Source of the DNA: Arachis hypogaea | Taxonomy: Eukaryota; Streptophyta; Magnoliopsida; Fabales; Fabaceae | DNA: 64,000 nt | Assembly: GCF_003086295.3 (NCBI RefSeq) | Contig: NC_092042.1 | Coordinates: 38,177,419-38,241,418, forward strand | Reading direction: 5' to 3' | Shown: in pieces, positions 1 to 11,601 of the stretch | Layout of the letters: each line of letters starts with the position of its first letter | Numbering within the stretch: position 1 is the stretch's first letter | The notes under the pieces: model-generated | Told to the model about the DNA's origin: nothing | Databases searched by the model: none | Seen by the model: the letters and a program-made list of their open reading frames with translations, nothing else | Position numbers and translations under genes: made by a program

Positions 1-713
1 AAATCCTAAATCCTTTAAGAGGAATCCTAATCCTAATCCTAAGAGAGAAGGGAGATAACTTCTCTCTCTAAAAACTACATCTAAAATAATAAAAAGTGAA
101 TTATGAATAGCATAATCTGAAGTCCCCTTTATTTCTTCACTTTGCAGCCTTTAATCTGTGTTTTCTGGGCTTAAAACTGGGCCGAAAACAGCCCAGGATT
201 CGCTGTTTGCAAAATCTGCCACGCTGATTTTCGCAGATGCGACGCATCCGCGTGGATGATGCGTTCGCGTCATCTATCTGTACGGCCACTATGGCAAGTT
301 ATATATCAAATCGAAGCCCTGGATGTTAGCGTTCCAACGCAAGTGAAACTGCGTCATTTGGACCTCTATAGCTCAAGTTATGGTCGTTTTAGTGCAAGAG
401 GGTCAGGCTGACAGCTTTGCAGTTTCTTCAACTTCTTGTATTCCTTCCACTTTTGCATGCTTCCTTTCCATCCTCTAAGCCATTCTTGCCCTGTAATCCC
501 TGAAATCACTTAACACACATATCAAGGCATCTAATAGTAATAAGAGAGGATTAATAATAAGCAAATATTAGATCAAAGAAGCATGTTTTCAATCAAAGCA
601 CATAATTAGGAAGGCAAATGTAAAACCATGCAAATAGTATGAATAAGTGGGTAAAGAGTTGATAAAATCCACTCAATTAAGCACAAGATAAACCATAAAA
701 TAGTGGTTTATGA
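1..713 (-). repeat. R1 3' LTR (first 713 bp in element sense)
   Basis: Aligns base for base with 5954-6666. The terminal dinucleotide is altered: the element-sense start reads TCATAAACC here and TGATAAACC in the right copy (change at 712). It contains the GC-rich motif pair CATCCGCGTGGATG and GCGTTCGCGTC at about 245-275, the LTR version of the array at 2845-3362. Confidence 0.85.
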
Positions 714-751
714 ACCTCCCCACACTTAAACAATAGCATGTCCTCATGCTA
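714..751 (-). other. R1 polypurine tract plus hairpin module beside the 3' LTR
   Basis: In element sense: hairpin TAGCATG-AGGA-CATGCTA (7-bp stem, 734-751), then about 12 nt, then TTTAAGTGTGGGGAGGT directly against the LTR. The last part is purine-rich and is the likely plus-strand primer (polypurine tract). The same layout with other stems is found in R2-R7. Confidence 0.65.
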
Positions 752-2156
752 AGCTCAAGAGAAACTATAAAGATGAAGAGGAATGGTAGGATGTATGAAA
801 TGCCACCTATCTATATGAATGCAACTACATGCAAAAATGTTTCTACCTACTTGGTTAAAAATAAATAAGTTCTCCAAGACAAACATAAATCAGATTTTAC
901 TAATTCAAATCATATAAAATAAAGGCAAGTAAACTTGTAAGAAGATAGCTCATGAAAGCAGGGAACATAGAATTAAGCACTGAACCCTCACTGGTAGTGT
1001 ATATGCGCTCAAATCTCTCAAGTGTCTAGGGTCAATCTCTCTACTCTTCTCTAATCATACTTTCTAAGACTTTGTTCTTCATCTAACCAATCAACAAGTA
1101 TTTAGTATACTAATGCAAACATCATGAGGTCTTTTCAGGGTTGTAATGGGGCTGAGGTAAAGGTAGGGATATATATATATAAGGCTAAGTGAGCTAATTA
1201 AGTGAATCCTTGATTAGTCTAAGATCTCACCTAACATACATACTTTGTAAAGCAAAGCTTCTTTACCTATTCTACCATATTTTTCCCACTTTTGATGTTA
1301 CATGCTCAGGCATTAGTTTTAATTTTGTCCCATGTGCATTGCTTTATTTTGCATTTGGGGAATTCTTTTGTATCCCCTTTATTCAAATACTAAATTATAT
1401 TATTTTTATTTTTTTAATGCACATGGTAATTCAATTATTTTGATTTCACATGAGCATGCTTCCCAAAAATTTTATTTTGAATTATTTCAATCTTTTCAAC
1501 TTCCCACCCTTTGTTTTTATCATCCATGTTCCCAATAGGTTTCCCACACTTAAACAATTACACAATTTTTATCTTAAGCTAACCAAGGATTCAACTTGGG
1601 ATTTTAAATTATTTTTTCTTCTTAAGGCTAGTGTTGTGGTTTATAGAATAAGAGGGAATTAAAGGCTCAAGGGGGCTAACAAGGGTGATGTAAAAGGTAG
1701 GCTAATTTTGGGATAAGTGAGCTAGAATCAAACAATGGCCTCAATCATATGCAATCATGTAAATATATTAAATATTGGACATATAGAATGAAACAAAGCA
1801 AAGATTATAATTATAGAAAAGAAAACACACAAGAATAAAAATTTATGGTTAAATAATGTAACCATATAAATAAGCTCAAAATTTCACAGGTTGTGTGTTC
1901 TTTGGCTCAAAAACCGTGTTCCAAATACAACTTCAAACAAGTTTTAACATATAGAAAATTTTAATTTTTAATTTAAATTAGTGAAAGTTTTCAAAAATAG
2001 GGTCTTAAAAGAAATTTATTACTTTAACCAAGTAGTAAATATATGCATAAAATCAAACAAACATGCAATCAATCATGCAAATGCAACAATGAACAAGGAA
2101 AATAAACCATTGGTGTTGAGATAGAAAAGTAACTAACCCATGGAGATCGGTATCGA
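752..2156. other. R1 3' non-coding region
   Basis: AT-rich sequence without a convincing gene. A degenerate copy of the CCCACACTTAAA motif lies at about 1548-1560. Short open frames here show no recognisable family. Confidence 0.5.
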
Positions 2157-2191
2157 CCTCCCCACACTTAAAGATTGCACCGTCCTCGGTG
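2157..2191 (-). other. R1 second copy of the hairpin plus TTTAAGTGTGGGGAGG module
   Basis: Element sense: CACCG-AGGA-CGGTG (2178-2191) followed by TTTAAGTGTGGGGAGGT. The AGGA loop and the downstream motif match the copy at 714-751 while the stem is entirely different. It also lies inside a short open frame (2053-2409, minus), so a coding explanation is possible. Confidence 0.5.
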
Positions 2192-2844
2192 TATGCTGAG
2201 ATGTGCAAGTGGACGGGTTTCTCCAACTGACGCTTTTCTCCAAAGATTGTGCAGATGGACTTGTTTGTCTCCCCTTTTAGAAGTTTCTCTTTTTTCCTTC
2301 CTCGGTGGCCATCCTGAAAGAAAAGGAAAAAGAAGAAAAAGTAACCTAGAAATAAAGATAAGAAAATAAATAAAGTATGGGTGTTAATGCCAGATAATAA
2401 GGGTCTCAATTACATGGTAGCTACAACATGCAAGTGAGAAAATAATAGAAGCCATGGCATGACAGTGGTGCAAGATTTGAAACATAGGGGAGGAGAGTGT
2501 GGGTAATGAAAGACAGTATAAGCTCATGTCAATGCAAAAAAAAAAGAATACAAATATCATAAAAGAATAGCATTGATTTAAATAATATTACCCAACAGTG
2601 TAAACAAGTCACTAAGCATCAGATAATACCAGAAAAGTTGTAACAGTTGAATAAGAAAATTTAACACCAATGAAAATAATGCAATGAATGGAAGTATGCA
2701 ATTAAGTAAAAGAAGGTGAAAGATAAGTAGAATGAGAAGGGAAAGAAGGGAAGAAGAAGTAAGTAAGAAAGGAGGGAGGAAAAATTAGGATGGGGGAAGA
2801 AAAGATAAGATATTTGGAAAATTAGGATAAGCTGTGTGGTGCAA
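2192..2844. other. R1 AT-rich spacer
   Basis: Purine-rich, low-complexity stretch between the internal hairpin module and the palindrome array. An ATG followed by a lysine-rich frame starts near 2310 on the minus strand but stops after about a dozen codons in that frame. I see no supported gene. Confidence 0.4.
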
Positions 2845-3362
2845 GCGACGCAGACGCGTGGAGCACGCGATCGCGTGACTTGCGTTAGAAGTTAATCGAC
2901 GCGGTTGCATCGGTCACGCGGTCGCGTGACACATTTTATGCTACTGGCGTGAGGGCAGCCTCGCGCTCGCACAACTTTCTGTTCAAATTCTTGTTTTGCC
3001 AGATTTTGGGTGACGCGATCGCGTGGGTGACGCGATCGCATGGATGGCAATTTTTGAAAGACGACGCGGCTGCGTGGGGCACGCGTTCGCGTGGGAGGGC
3101 TCGGGCTTCTAGCATGAGTCCAGCCCAATTCCAGCACAACTTTCGGCCATGCACCTTTTTGACGTCGATTTTCATGGCACGCGGCCGCGTGGGAGGCGAA
3201 AGTTCCACATGACGCGGTCGCGTCAGCGACGCGGTCGCGTGGGGTCAAATTTTGCTAAAGGCGCGCCTCCAGCTACGCTCTCGCATGACTCTCTGTTCAA
3301 TTCTTGTCTTTCCAACGCACTAGTGACGCGTACGCGTCAGCGACGCTGCCGCATCGCGTGCG
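2845..3362. repeat. R1 array of ACGCG-NN-CGCGT palindromes
   Basis: About a dozen imperfect palindromes of the type GACGCGGTCGCGTG, ACGCGATCGCGT, ACGCGGCCGCGT and GACGCGTACGCGTC are scattered over about 500 bp, in a region otherwise AT-rich. The motif also occurs in the R1 LTR (about 245-275 and 6186-6226). The array occupies the same relative place as the GGCGTTTAACGCC arrays of R3, R4, R6 and R7. Confidence 0.8.
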
Positions 3363-3513
3363 TGTTTTTCCATTTTTTAATGCAATATGCAGATGCAAAT
3401 GCAGTGCTTAATGTGAATGCTATGCATGATTCCAGGTTCAATAAAATAAAATAAATCTAAAAAACAAACAAAACTAAACAAAATTAAAATTGCAAAATGA
3501 ACGATCATACCAT

Positions 3514-3531
3514 GGTGGGTTGTCTCCCACC
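3514..3531 (-). other. R1 copy of the post-gag hairpin (loop AGACAA)
   Basis: Element sense GGTGGG-AGACAA-CCCACC, 6-bp stem, about 120 nt after the stop of the R1 ORF. It corresponds to GCTGGG-AGGCAA-CCCAGC in R4 and CATGGG-AGGCAA-CCCATG in R5; the stem differs but pairing is kept. Confidence 0.65.
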
Positions 3532-3652
3532 TAGCACTTTTAGTTATAGTCCTTAAGTTGGACATTTGATGAGCTTCCTGCTAGGGTGGCTTGTGCTTGT
3601 ATTGATCCAGGAATCCCCACCAATGTTTGTACTTCCAATAGCCTCCGAGATC

Positions 3653-5116
3653 CTAAACTAGGCGCAGAAAGCCTTCAAGCAAGTTAAAGCAGGTGATAAG
3701 GCCCCAAGAGTGGTGATTGGTAGAATGGATTCCAGGGTCCCAGACCTTGCCTTTGCACCCGTCTTTTGGTTGAGCAATATTGTTCCATCCGGGTGGCAAG
3801 CAGTCTGAATTCTCACGTAAGCAGCCAAACAACTTCCTAGACCCATTCAGTTGAGCTTTACACCAACCTTTGGGTTTAAACTTTGAGCTTCCAACCATGA
3901 TGAACCTTGCAAGACAATTCTTACCACTGGCCATCTTCCTCTTACTCTTAATGTCACAAAGAGCTCTAAGTTGGCCATCTGTCTCAAGTAGCCCATATTC
4001 AAGTGGAATTAGAAAGCTAAGGGATATGAATTTTACCCACTTGAATGTTGTGAAGGATGATGGCAACTTAAGGGGAGGTATTTTTAATGAAATTGCAAGC
4101 TCCACTCCCTTGTGCTCTTCTCTGATAACTACCACCTCTTTGCAAGCTTCTTCAATTTCAAACTCTTCCTCTTGGTAGCTTTCTTCCAATTCAATCTCCT
4201 CTTCATTGCTTACCAAGGGCATAGGAGGTTGTACTTCTTCTTCTTGAATCTCCATCTCTTGATCAACCTCTTCAAAGTCTTTAGCTATGATATGCCTTGG
4301 AGGTTGTACACCCTCCTCAACATCAATTGCAATCGTCTTGGAAGGAGGCTCTATGTCTTGACTTTCCCATGGAGGTTTAGCATCTCCTAAGTCTTCAACC
4401 ACTTCTTCCTCTGCAACTATTATGGCTTCCTCTGCTTGTTCCAATACAAAGCCATGTTCCTCGTTGTCCACTGAAGTTTCTAGTGTTTCCTTCATGCTTT
4501 GCTCTTCTTTTGATTCTCCACATGTAGCCATGGGCGTTCTTTGAGTGCTCAGATATTGGAAAGCTATTATATTTACGAACTCGCCTAAGGCGGCCGCGAA
4601 ATTTAGCACACTCTTATTCATCCTTTCTTGCCTTTGAAGAATAACACAAAGTCTGTCATCTATTGGAGGTTGGGATGGATATGAGGATTCATTGGTTGGG
4701 AGAGAGGGTTCATAATAGGAAGGTGGTTCATCTTGATAATGATATGGAGATGGTGAACATTGAGGTGGTGGTTCAAGAGAGTAGCTGTGTTGGAAAGGTG
4801 GTGGTTCTGTGTATGGTTCATTTGGCTCATAAGGTGGTTGGTATGGTGGATATGGGTTAGGGTTATATGGTGGTGTTTGGTTGTAGTTGGCTTGTGGATG
4901 TGGTGGTCCAAAGTTGTGTTGAGGAGATAGTTCATGGGCATATGGTGGTGGTTGTTGATAGACCATTGGAGGTGATTGTTGCCATGAGGGTTGATCAAAT
5001 CCTTGTGGCTCCTCCCATCTTTGATTGTTTCAATCTGGATGCCTATTTTCATTATAGTTTCTATTCCTTACAACAACATTGAAATCAAACTTGAAACCAG
5101 AAGGGTGGGAATTCAT
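3653..5116 (-). pseudogene. R1 proline- and glutamate-rich ORF, unknown function, one nonsense codon
   Basis: The frame opens at ATG 5116 (MNSHPSGF...) and is open to 3653 except for a TGA at 5032-5030 (codon 29). A neighbouring frame-compatible ATG at 4966 gives 437 codons. The N-terminal third is rich in P, Y and Q (PPYNPNPYPPYQPPYEP style). The middle, about residues 150-270 from 4966, is strongly acidic (EEE runs). The C-terminal part is mixed and includes a CxxxxGW pattern. I see no signal peptide, no gag major-homology pattern and no protease motif. It stands where gag would be and is followed by the post-gag hairpin, so it is probably the element's own structural or helper protein rather than a host extensin. 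I do not recognise the family. Confidence 0.55.
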
Positions 5117-5210
5117 AGTAATTAATAAAAATTAAAAAAAATAAAAAAGCAAAAGAATTTTTTTTTGAAAAATATTTACAATAACCAATAATAAGGCACA
5201 CGTTTGCAAC

Positions 5211-5228
5211 TCCCCGGCAACGGCGCCA
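5211..5228 (-). other. R1 primer-binding site, tRNA-Asp type
   Basis: Reverse complement reads TGGCGCCGTTGCCGGGGA, complementary to the 3' end of plant tRNA-Asp including CCA. It is 3 nt from the LTR end at 5232 and sets the element orientation as minus. Confidence 0.9.
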
Positions 5229-5231
5229 TTT

Positions 5232-6666
5232 TGACGTTAAGATTTTTGCTAGTAAAGAATTTATAAAAATATTCGCATTGTAGATATAGCTTCTAAACTA
5301 ACAGAAATCCCTTCGTACAAAAGTTTTGGTTGTCACAAGTAACAAACCCCTTTTAAATTGATAACCGAGTATTTAAACCTCGGGTCATCTTCTCAAGGAA
5401 TTACAGGGAGGTATGCTCTTATTATTGGTTATGAGTTTGTAAATTGGGGTTTTGGAGTTTGGGCAATGGGCACAAGCATATTTAAATGACAAGTAAAATA
5501 AATTAACAATAATAAAATCTCTTGGCAAGGTATAAGAACTGGAAGTCCTATCCTAGTTATCCTTATCAATTGTGATGAGAATTGGATTTTTCTCCCACTT
5601 TGTTAACCTCTAACTATGAAGGTAAGTCAAGTGGATGAATTAATTCGAATCCTCAAGTCCCAGTCTTTCTTTGGGAAAAGTTAGAGTTATTGGATCTCGA
5701 ATCAATTCTTGAAGAATTCCAATTTTCAATCAACAATGTGTTTGATAACTCAAGAGTCACCAATTAATCAACCAAAGCCAAAAGAAAAAATATCTAAATT
5801 AAATTAAAAGCCTTAATGTAAATAAAGCAATTAAACTACGTTTAAACATAAATTCAAATTCAATATAAAAGAGTTCATAAATTAAATTGGGAAAATAAGT
5901 AAAGGGAATATTAAACTTGAAATCAGAAGAAAATTGTAAGTTGGAATAATAATAAATCCTAAATCCTTTATAAGGAATCCTAATCCTAATCCTAAGAGAG
6001 AGGGGAGAGAACCTCTCTCTCTAAAAACTACGTCTAAAATAATAAAAAGTGAATTATGAATAGCATAATCTGAAGTTCCCTTCATTCCTCCACTTTGCAG
6101 CCTTTAATCTGTGTTTTCTGGGCTTGAAACTGGGTTGGAAACAGCCCAGGATTCGCTGTTTGCGAAATCTGCCACGCTGATTTTCGCAGATGCGACACGT
6201 CCGCGTGGATGACGCATTCGCGTCGCCTATCTGTATGGTTACTATGGCAAATTATATATCAAATCGAAGCCCCGGACGTTAGCTTTCCAACGCAAGTAGA
6301 ACCGCATCATTTGGGCCTCTGTAGCTCAAGTTATGGTCGTTTTAGTGCGAGAGGGTCAGGCTGATAGCTCTGCAGTTTCTTCAACTTCTTGTATTCCTTC
6401 CACTTTTGCATGCTTCCTTTCCATCCTCTAAGCCATTCTTGCCCTGTAATCCCTGAAATCACTTAACACACATATCAAGACATCTAATGGTAATAAGAGA
6501 GGATTAATAATAAGCAAATATAAGATCAAAGAAGCATGTTTTCAATCAAAGCACATAATTAGGAAGGCAAATGTAAAACCATGCAAATAGTATGAATAAG
6601 TGGGTAAAGAGTTGATAAAATCCACTCAATTAAGCACAAGATAAACCATAAAATAGTGATTTATCA
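5232..6666 (-). repeat. R1 5' LTR (1435 bp)
   Basis: On the plus strand it begins TGACGTTAAG and ends GATTTATCA, so in element sense it has TG...CA ends. Near the primer site, in element sense, lies CCGAG-GTTTAAATA-CTCGG (about 5360-5385), a possible counterpart of the U5 hairpins of the other families. The GC-rich palindromes lie at about 6186-6226. I see no clear TATA box. Confidence 0.88.
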
Positions 6667-7846
6667 CACTGTGCCCAGCATTCGTGAGTTTGAAGCTCCT
6701 CACAGTCATCCCTTCCCAGATCCTACTCGAAATACCACAGACAAGGTTTAGACTTTCCTAATCTCAGGAATGCTGTCTATTGATTCTAGCCTATACCACG
6801 AAGATCCCAATCACGGGGTCAGATGCTCTGTTGTCAGGAGAGACGATGGGAATCTATGGATCAGAGACCCAAGAGAGTATACTCCAACTGGCGTCCAATG
6901 ACAACGTTGAACATCTTGTAGACCACTTTGTGGTTGTCAGGCACGAGGATCTTGGCTAAGCGAGAACTGAAGATAGTGCGTGATTGTCATGGGTCACCCC
7001 TTCAGTTTGACTTAACTGAATTAAGTACAAGAGTATATCTTGGAGAAGAAGTACTTGCATTAATTCATGAGGAACAGTAGAGCTCCTCATCTTAATCTAT
7101 GAGTTGTAGAAACTCCACCGTTGAAAATACATAAGAGAAAAAGATTTAGGCATGGCCAACTGGCCAGTCTCCCCAAAGATGATCATAAAGCTCAAGGGTT
7201 CCAAAGAAGACCCCCGTACAATAGTAAAAAGTGCTATTTATACTAAACTAGTAAACTAGGTTTACAAAAATGAGTAGATAGTGCAGAAATCTACTTCTGG
7301 GGTCCACTTCGTGTGTGCTTGGGCCGAGCTTTGAAGCTTTCACGTGCATAGGCCATTCTTGGAGTTAAACGCCAGCTTGGGTGCCAATTTGGGCATTTAA
7401 CTCCAGCTTTGGTGCAAGTTTTGGCGTTTTACGCCAGAAAAGGGTCTCCATAGTGGGCGTTTGGACGCCAGTTTGGGCCATCAAGTCTCAGGCAAAGTAT
7501 AGACTATTATACATTGCTGGAAAGCCCAAGTTGTCTACTTTCGAACGCAATTGAGAGCGTGCTGATTGGGCTTTTGTAGCTCCAGAAAATCCACTTTGAG
7601 TGCAGGGAGTTCAGAATCCAACAGCATTTGCAGTCTTTTCTCAGCCTCTGAATCAGATATTTGCTCAGGTCCCTCAATTTCAGTCAGAAAATACCTGAAA
7701 TCACAAAAAAATACACAAACTCATAGTAAAGTCCAAAAATGTGAATTTTGCATAAAAACTGACAAAAATATACTAAAAAGTAACTAAAACATACTAGAAA
7801 CTACCTAAAAATAATGCCAAAAAGCGTATAAATTATCCGCTTGTCA
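6667..7846 (-). repeat. R2 3' LTR, distal part cut off by R1
   Basis: Homologous to the R3 LTR (GTTTGAAGCTC, ACCACAGACAAGG, AGCGTATAAATTATCCGC blocks). Its element-sense start at 7846 reads TGACAAGCGG. It carries a TATA-like TATAAATAGC (minus strand, 7242-7233) with GGCGTTTTACGCC-type palindromes at 7371-7470, upstream of it in element sense. The U5 part with the hairpins is displaced beyond R1. Confidence 0.85.
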
Positions 7847-8322
7847 CAACACCAAACTTAAATTGTTGCTTGTCCCCAAGAAAATAAAAATAAAATAGGA
7901 TAAAAAGAAGAGAAATATACAATAAATTCCAAAATATAGAATTAGATGAGCGAGACTAGTAGCTTTTTGCTTCTGAACAGTTTTGGCATCTCACTTTATC
8001 CTTTGAAATTCAGAATGATTGACATCTATAGGAACTCAGAATTAAGATAGTGTTATTGATTCTCCTATTTCAGTATGTTGATTCTTGAACACAGCTACTT
8101 ATGAGTCTTGGCTGTGCCCCTAAGCATCTTGTTTTCCAATATTACCACCAGATACATAAATGCCACAGACACATAACTGGGTGAACCTTTTCAGATTGTG
8201 ACTCAGCTTTGCTAGAGTCCTCAGTTAGAGGTGTCCAGAGTTCTTAAGCACACTCTTTTTGTTTTGGATCACGACTTTAACCACTCAGTCTCAAGCTTTT
8301 CACTTGGACCTTCATGACACAA
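7847..8322 (-). other. R2 3' non-coding region, left piece, with hairpin module
   Basis: Begins beside the LTR with CAACACCAAACTTAAATTG and a worn copy of the hairpin (7865-7884, partner arm CAAGAAAA instead of CAAGCAAC). The rest is the non-coding 3' segment common to R2-R4, R6 and R7 (GTGACTCAGCTTTGC block, CCACAGACACAT block). It ends with the first CACAA copy of the R3 target duplication (8318-8322) and continues at 41655. Confidence 0.7.
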
Positions 8323-9999
8323 TGGTGCACGAAATTATGATATCTAATAATGGCATTCAAATTGGTATGCGCATTTACTAACTCAGCACTTTCTTCACAA
8401 CTTCGCACAACTAACCAGTAAGTGCACTGGGTCGTCCAAGTAATAAACCTTACGTGAGTAAGGGTCGATCCCACGGATATTGTTGGTATGAAGCAAGCTA
8501 TGGTCATCTTGAAATTCTCAGTTAGGCGAATAATATATGGTTATGGAGTTTTTGAATAATAATAATAAGTAAACAGAAAATAAAGATAGAAATACTTATG
8601 TAAATCATTGGTGGGAATTTTAGATAGGCATATGAAGATGCTGTGCTCCTTTTGAATCTTTGCTTTCCTACTGCCTTCATCCAATCCTTTTTTCTCTTTT
8701 CCATGGCAAGGTGTTTGTAGGGCATCACCGTTGTCAATGGCTACATCCCATCCTCTCAGTGAAAATGGTCTAAATGCTCTATCACAGCACGGCTAATCAT
8801 CTATCGGTTCTCGATCATGTCGGAATAGAATCCCTTGATTCTTTTGCGTTTGTCATCACGCCCAACAATCGTGAGTTTGAAGCTCGTCAGTGTCATTCAA
8901 TCCTGGAATCCTACTCGGAATACCACAGACAAGGTTTAGACTTTCTGGATTCTCATGAATGCCACCATCAATTCTAGCTTATACCACGAAGATTCTGATT
9001 AAGGAATCTAAGAGATATGCGTTCGGTCTGAGGTAGAACGGAAGTAGTTGTCAGTCACGCGTTCATAGGTGAGAATGATGATGAGTGTCACGGATCATCA
9101 CATTCCTCATGGTGAAGTGCAACGAATATCGTAGAATAGGAATAAACTAAATTAAATGGAAAATAGTAGTAATTGCATTAGAACTTGAGGTACAGTAGAG
9201 CTCCACACCCTTAATCTATGGTGTGTAGAAACTCCACCATTGAAAATACATAAGTGATAGTGGTCCAGGCATGGCCGAATGGCCAGCCCCCAAAACGTGA
9301 TCAATAGTCTCCTAAGATGAATAATGGAATAAAACCGAGACCAAAGATGTAACGTGGTCAAAAGACACTGAATACAATAGTAAAATATCCTATTTATACT
9401 AGACTAGCTACTAGGGTTTACAGAAGTAAGTAATTGATGCACAAATCCACTTCCGGGGCCCACTTGGTGTGTGCTTGGGCTGAGCTTGAGCTTTACACGT
9501 GCAGAGGCTTCTTTTTGGAGTTGAACGCCATGTTGTAACGTGTTTTTGGCGTTCAACTCTGGTTCGTGACGTGTTTCTGGCGTTTGACTCCAGAATGCAG
9601 CATGGATCTGGCACTGAGCACCGGTTTACGTCGTCTAATCACAAATAACGTATATACTATTATATATTGCTGGAAAGCTCTGGATGTCTACTTTCCAACG
9701 CCTTTAAGGGCGCGCCATTCGAAGTTCTGTAACTCGAGAAAATTTATTTCGAGTGCAGGGAGGTCAGAATCCAACAGCATCAGCAGTCATTTGTCAGCCT
9801 CCTTATCAGAGTTTTGCTCAGGTCCCTCATATTTAGCCAGAAATTACCTGAAATCATAGTAAAACACACAAACTCATAGTAAAGTCCAGAAATGTGAATT
9901 TAGCATAAAAATTAATGAAAGCATCCCTAAAAATAGCTAGATTATACTAAAAACTATCTAAAAACAATGCCAAAAAGCGTATAAATTTTCCGCTCATCA
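8323..9999 (-). repeat. R3 3' LTR (1677 bp)
   Basis: Plus-strand ends TGGTGCACG...GCTCATCA. The TATA box TATAAATAGG is on the minus strand at 9398-9389, and GGCGTTCAAC-type palindromes at about 9515-9605 lie upstream of it in element sense. U5 hairpins: 8448-8463 (CCTTAC/GTAAGG, loop TCAC) and 8415-8430 (CCAG/CTGG). Confidence 0.93.
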
Positions 10000-11107
10000 C
10001 AACACCAAACTTAAATTGTTGCTTGTCCCCAAGAAACTGAAAATCAAATACGATAAAAAGAAGAGAATATACTATAAATCCCAAAATATCAATGAATATT
10101 AGTTCTAATTAGATGAGCGGGACTTGTAGCTTTTTGTTTCTGAACCGTTTTGGCATCTCACTTTATCCTTTGAAGTTTAGAATGATTGGCATCTATGGGA
10201 ACTTAGAATTTCAGATAGTGTTATTGATTCTCCTAGTTAAGTATGTTGATTCTTGAACACAGCTACTTTTATGAGTCTTGGCCGTGGCCTAAGCATTTTG
10301 TTTTCCAGTATTACCACCGGATACATAAATGCCACAGACACATGACTGGTGAACCTTTTTAGATTGTGACTCAGCTTTGCTAAAGTCCCCAATTATAGGT
10401 GTCCAGAGCTCTTAAGCACACTCTTTTTGTTTTGGATCACGACTTTAACCACTCAGTTTCAAGCTTTTCACTTGGACCTGCATGCCACAAGCACATGGTT
10501 AGGGATAGCTTGATTTAGCCGCTTAGGCCTGGATTTTATTTCCTTGGGCCCTCCTATCCATTGATGCTCAAAGCCTTGGATCCTTTTTACCCTTTCCTTT
10601 TGGTTTTAAGGGTTATTGGCTTTTTCTGCTTCCCTTTTCTTTGTTTTCTAATATTTTTTTCTTCTTTTTTTTTCACCACTTTTTTTTCGCAAGCTTTTGC
10701 TTTTTCACTGCTTTTTCTTGCTTCAAGTATCAATTTTCATGATTTTTTATATTGTCAATAACATTTTTCTTTGTTCATCATTCTTTCAAGAGCCAACAAT
10801 TTTAACATTCATAAACAACAAGATAAAAAAATGCACTGTTCAAGCATTCATTCAGAAAACTAAAAGTATTGTCACCACATCAATATAATTAAACTAAATT
10901 AAAGGATGAATTCGAAACTCATGTACTTCTTGTTCTTTTGTATTAAAACATTTTTCATTTAAGAGAGGTGAAGGATTTATGGAATTATTCATAGCTTTAA
11001 GACATGGTTACTAAATACTAATGATCATTTAATGAAGACACAAACATAGATAACATAAAGCTTAAAAATCGAAAAACAAAGAAATAAGAACAAGGAATGA
11101 GTCCACC
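10000..11107 (-). other. R3 3' non-coding region
   Basis: Starts with CAACACCAAACTTAAATTG and the hairpin at 10018-10037 (8-bp stem with one mismatch). It then holds the GTGACTCAGCTTTGC block, T-rich tracts at 10640-10700 (A-rich in element sense) and the segment just after ORF2. No gene seen. Confidence 0.65.
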
Positions 11108-11530
11108 TTAGTGATGGTGGCGCTTTCTTCTTGAAGAACCAATGACCTCCTTGAGCTCTTCTATGTCTCTTCCTTGCCTTTGTTGCTCCTCTCTCATTGC
11201 TCTTTGATCTTCTCTAATTTCATAGAGAATGATAGAGTGCTCTTGATGTTCCACCCTTAATTGATCCATATTGTAACTCAAATCTTCTAGAGAAGTGTTG
11301 AGTTGTTCCCAATAATTGTTGGGAGGAAAGTGCATCCCCTGAGGTATCTCAGGGATTTCTTGATGAGGGAATTCCTCATGCTCTCTTGATGTGCAGTTAA
11401 ATGCTCTTCTACTGAGCTATAGACCCTTGAGATGAATCTCTCAATCTCCCATGACTCAGAGGTGGAAGCAATTGTCTTTCCCCTTTTTTTCTTCTCTTTT
11501 TTTTGAGGTTTCTCTGGCCTTAGGGGCCAT
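11108..11530 (-). pseudogene. R3 ORF2 remnant with the central domain deleted
   Basis: Reads from ATG 11530 (MAPKARETSKKREEKKGK, like the MAPKGKQ start of the other ORF2 genes) and ends with the typical C-terminal coiled-coil (REEQQRQGRDIEELKE) at 11108. The roughly 250-residue 'plant transposon protein' core between the two is absent, and the frame shifts twice in between. Only the last 75 codons form a clean frame. The ATG lies 55 nt after the hairpin at 11586-11601, the spacing seen in R4, R6 and R7. Confidence 0.75.
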
Positions 11531-11566
11531 CAATGGTTATGAAAAGAAAAAATGCTAAGCTTTTAC

Positions 11567-11601
11567 CACACCAAACTTAGAATGTTGCTCGCCCTCGAGC
11601 A
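11567..11601 (-). other. R3 hairpin plus AAGTTTGGTGTG module before ORF2
   Basis: Element sense TGCTCG-AGGG-CGAGCA (11586-11601), then CTAAGTTTGGTGTGG. Compared with TGCTTG/CAAGCA in R4, R6 and R7, one stem pair has changed from T-A to C-G on both sides, so pairing is kept. Confidence 0.7.

Larger units (their letters stand above)
1..6666 (-). mobile_element. R1: non-autonomous LTR retrotransposon, minus strand, 3' LTR cut by window edge
   Basis: Two direct copies of an LTR (1-713 and the matching part of 5232-6666) flank an internal region of about 4.5 kb. A tRNA-Asp type primer-binding site lies next to the right copy, so the element reads right to left. The internal region has one proline-rich ORF and no protease, RT, RNase H or integrase. 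It is inserted in the LTR of R2, whose sequence resumes at 6667. The two LTR copies line up without a net length change over 713 bp; I count about 43 differences, mostly transitions, roughly 6 %. The target duplication cannot be checked because the left end is outside the window. Confidence 0.85.

Noticed and set aside
3653..5116. Host extensin or proline-rich cell-wall gene
   Set aside because: No signal peptide, no Ser-Pro4 repeats, acidic middle, and it lies between the LTRs and primer site of R1.
7566..9859. Short frames recurring in all LTRs (SRKSISSAGRSESNSICS type)
   Set aside because: They recur because the LTRs are homologous, vary in frame and ends between copies, and do not start or stop consistently.
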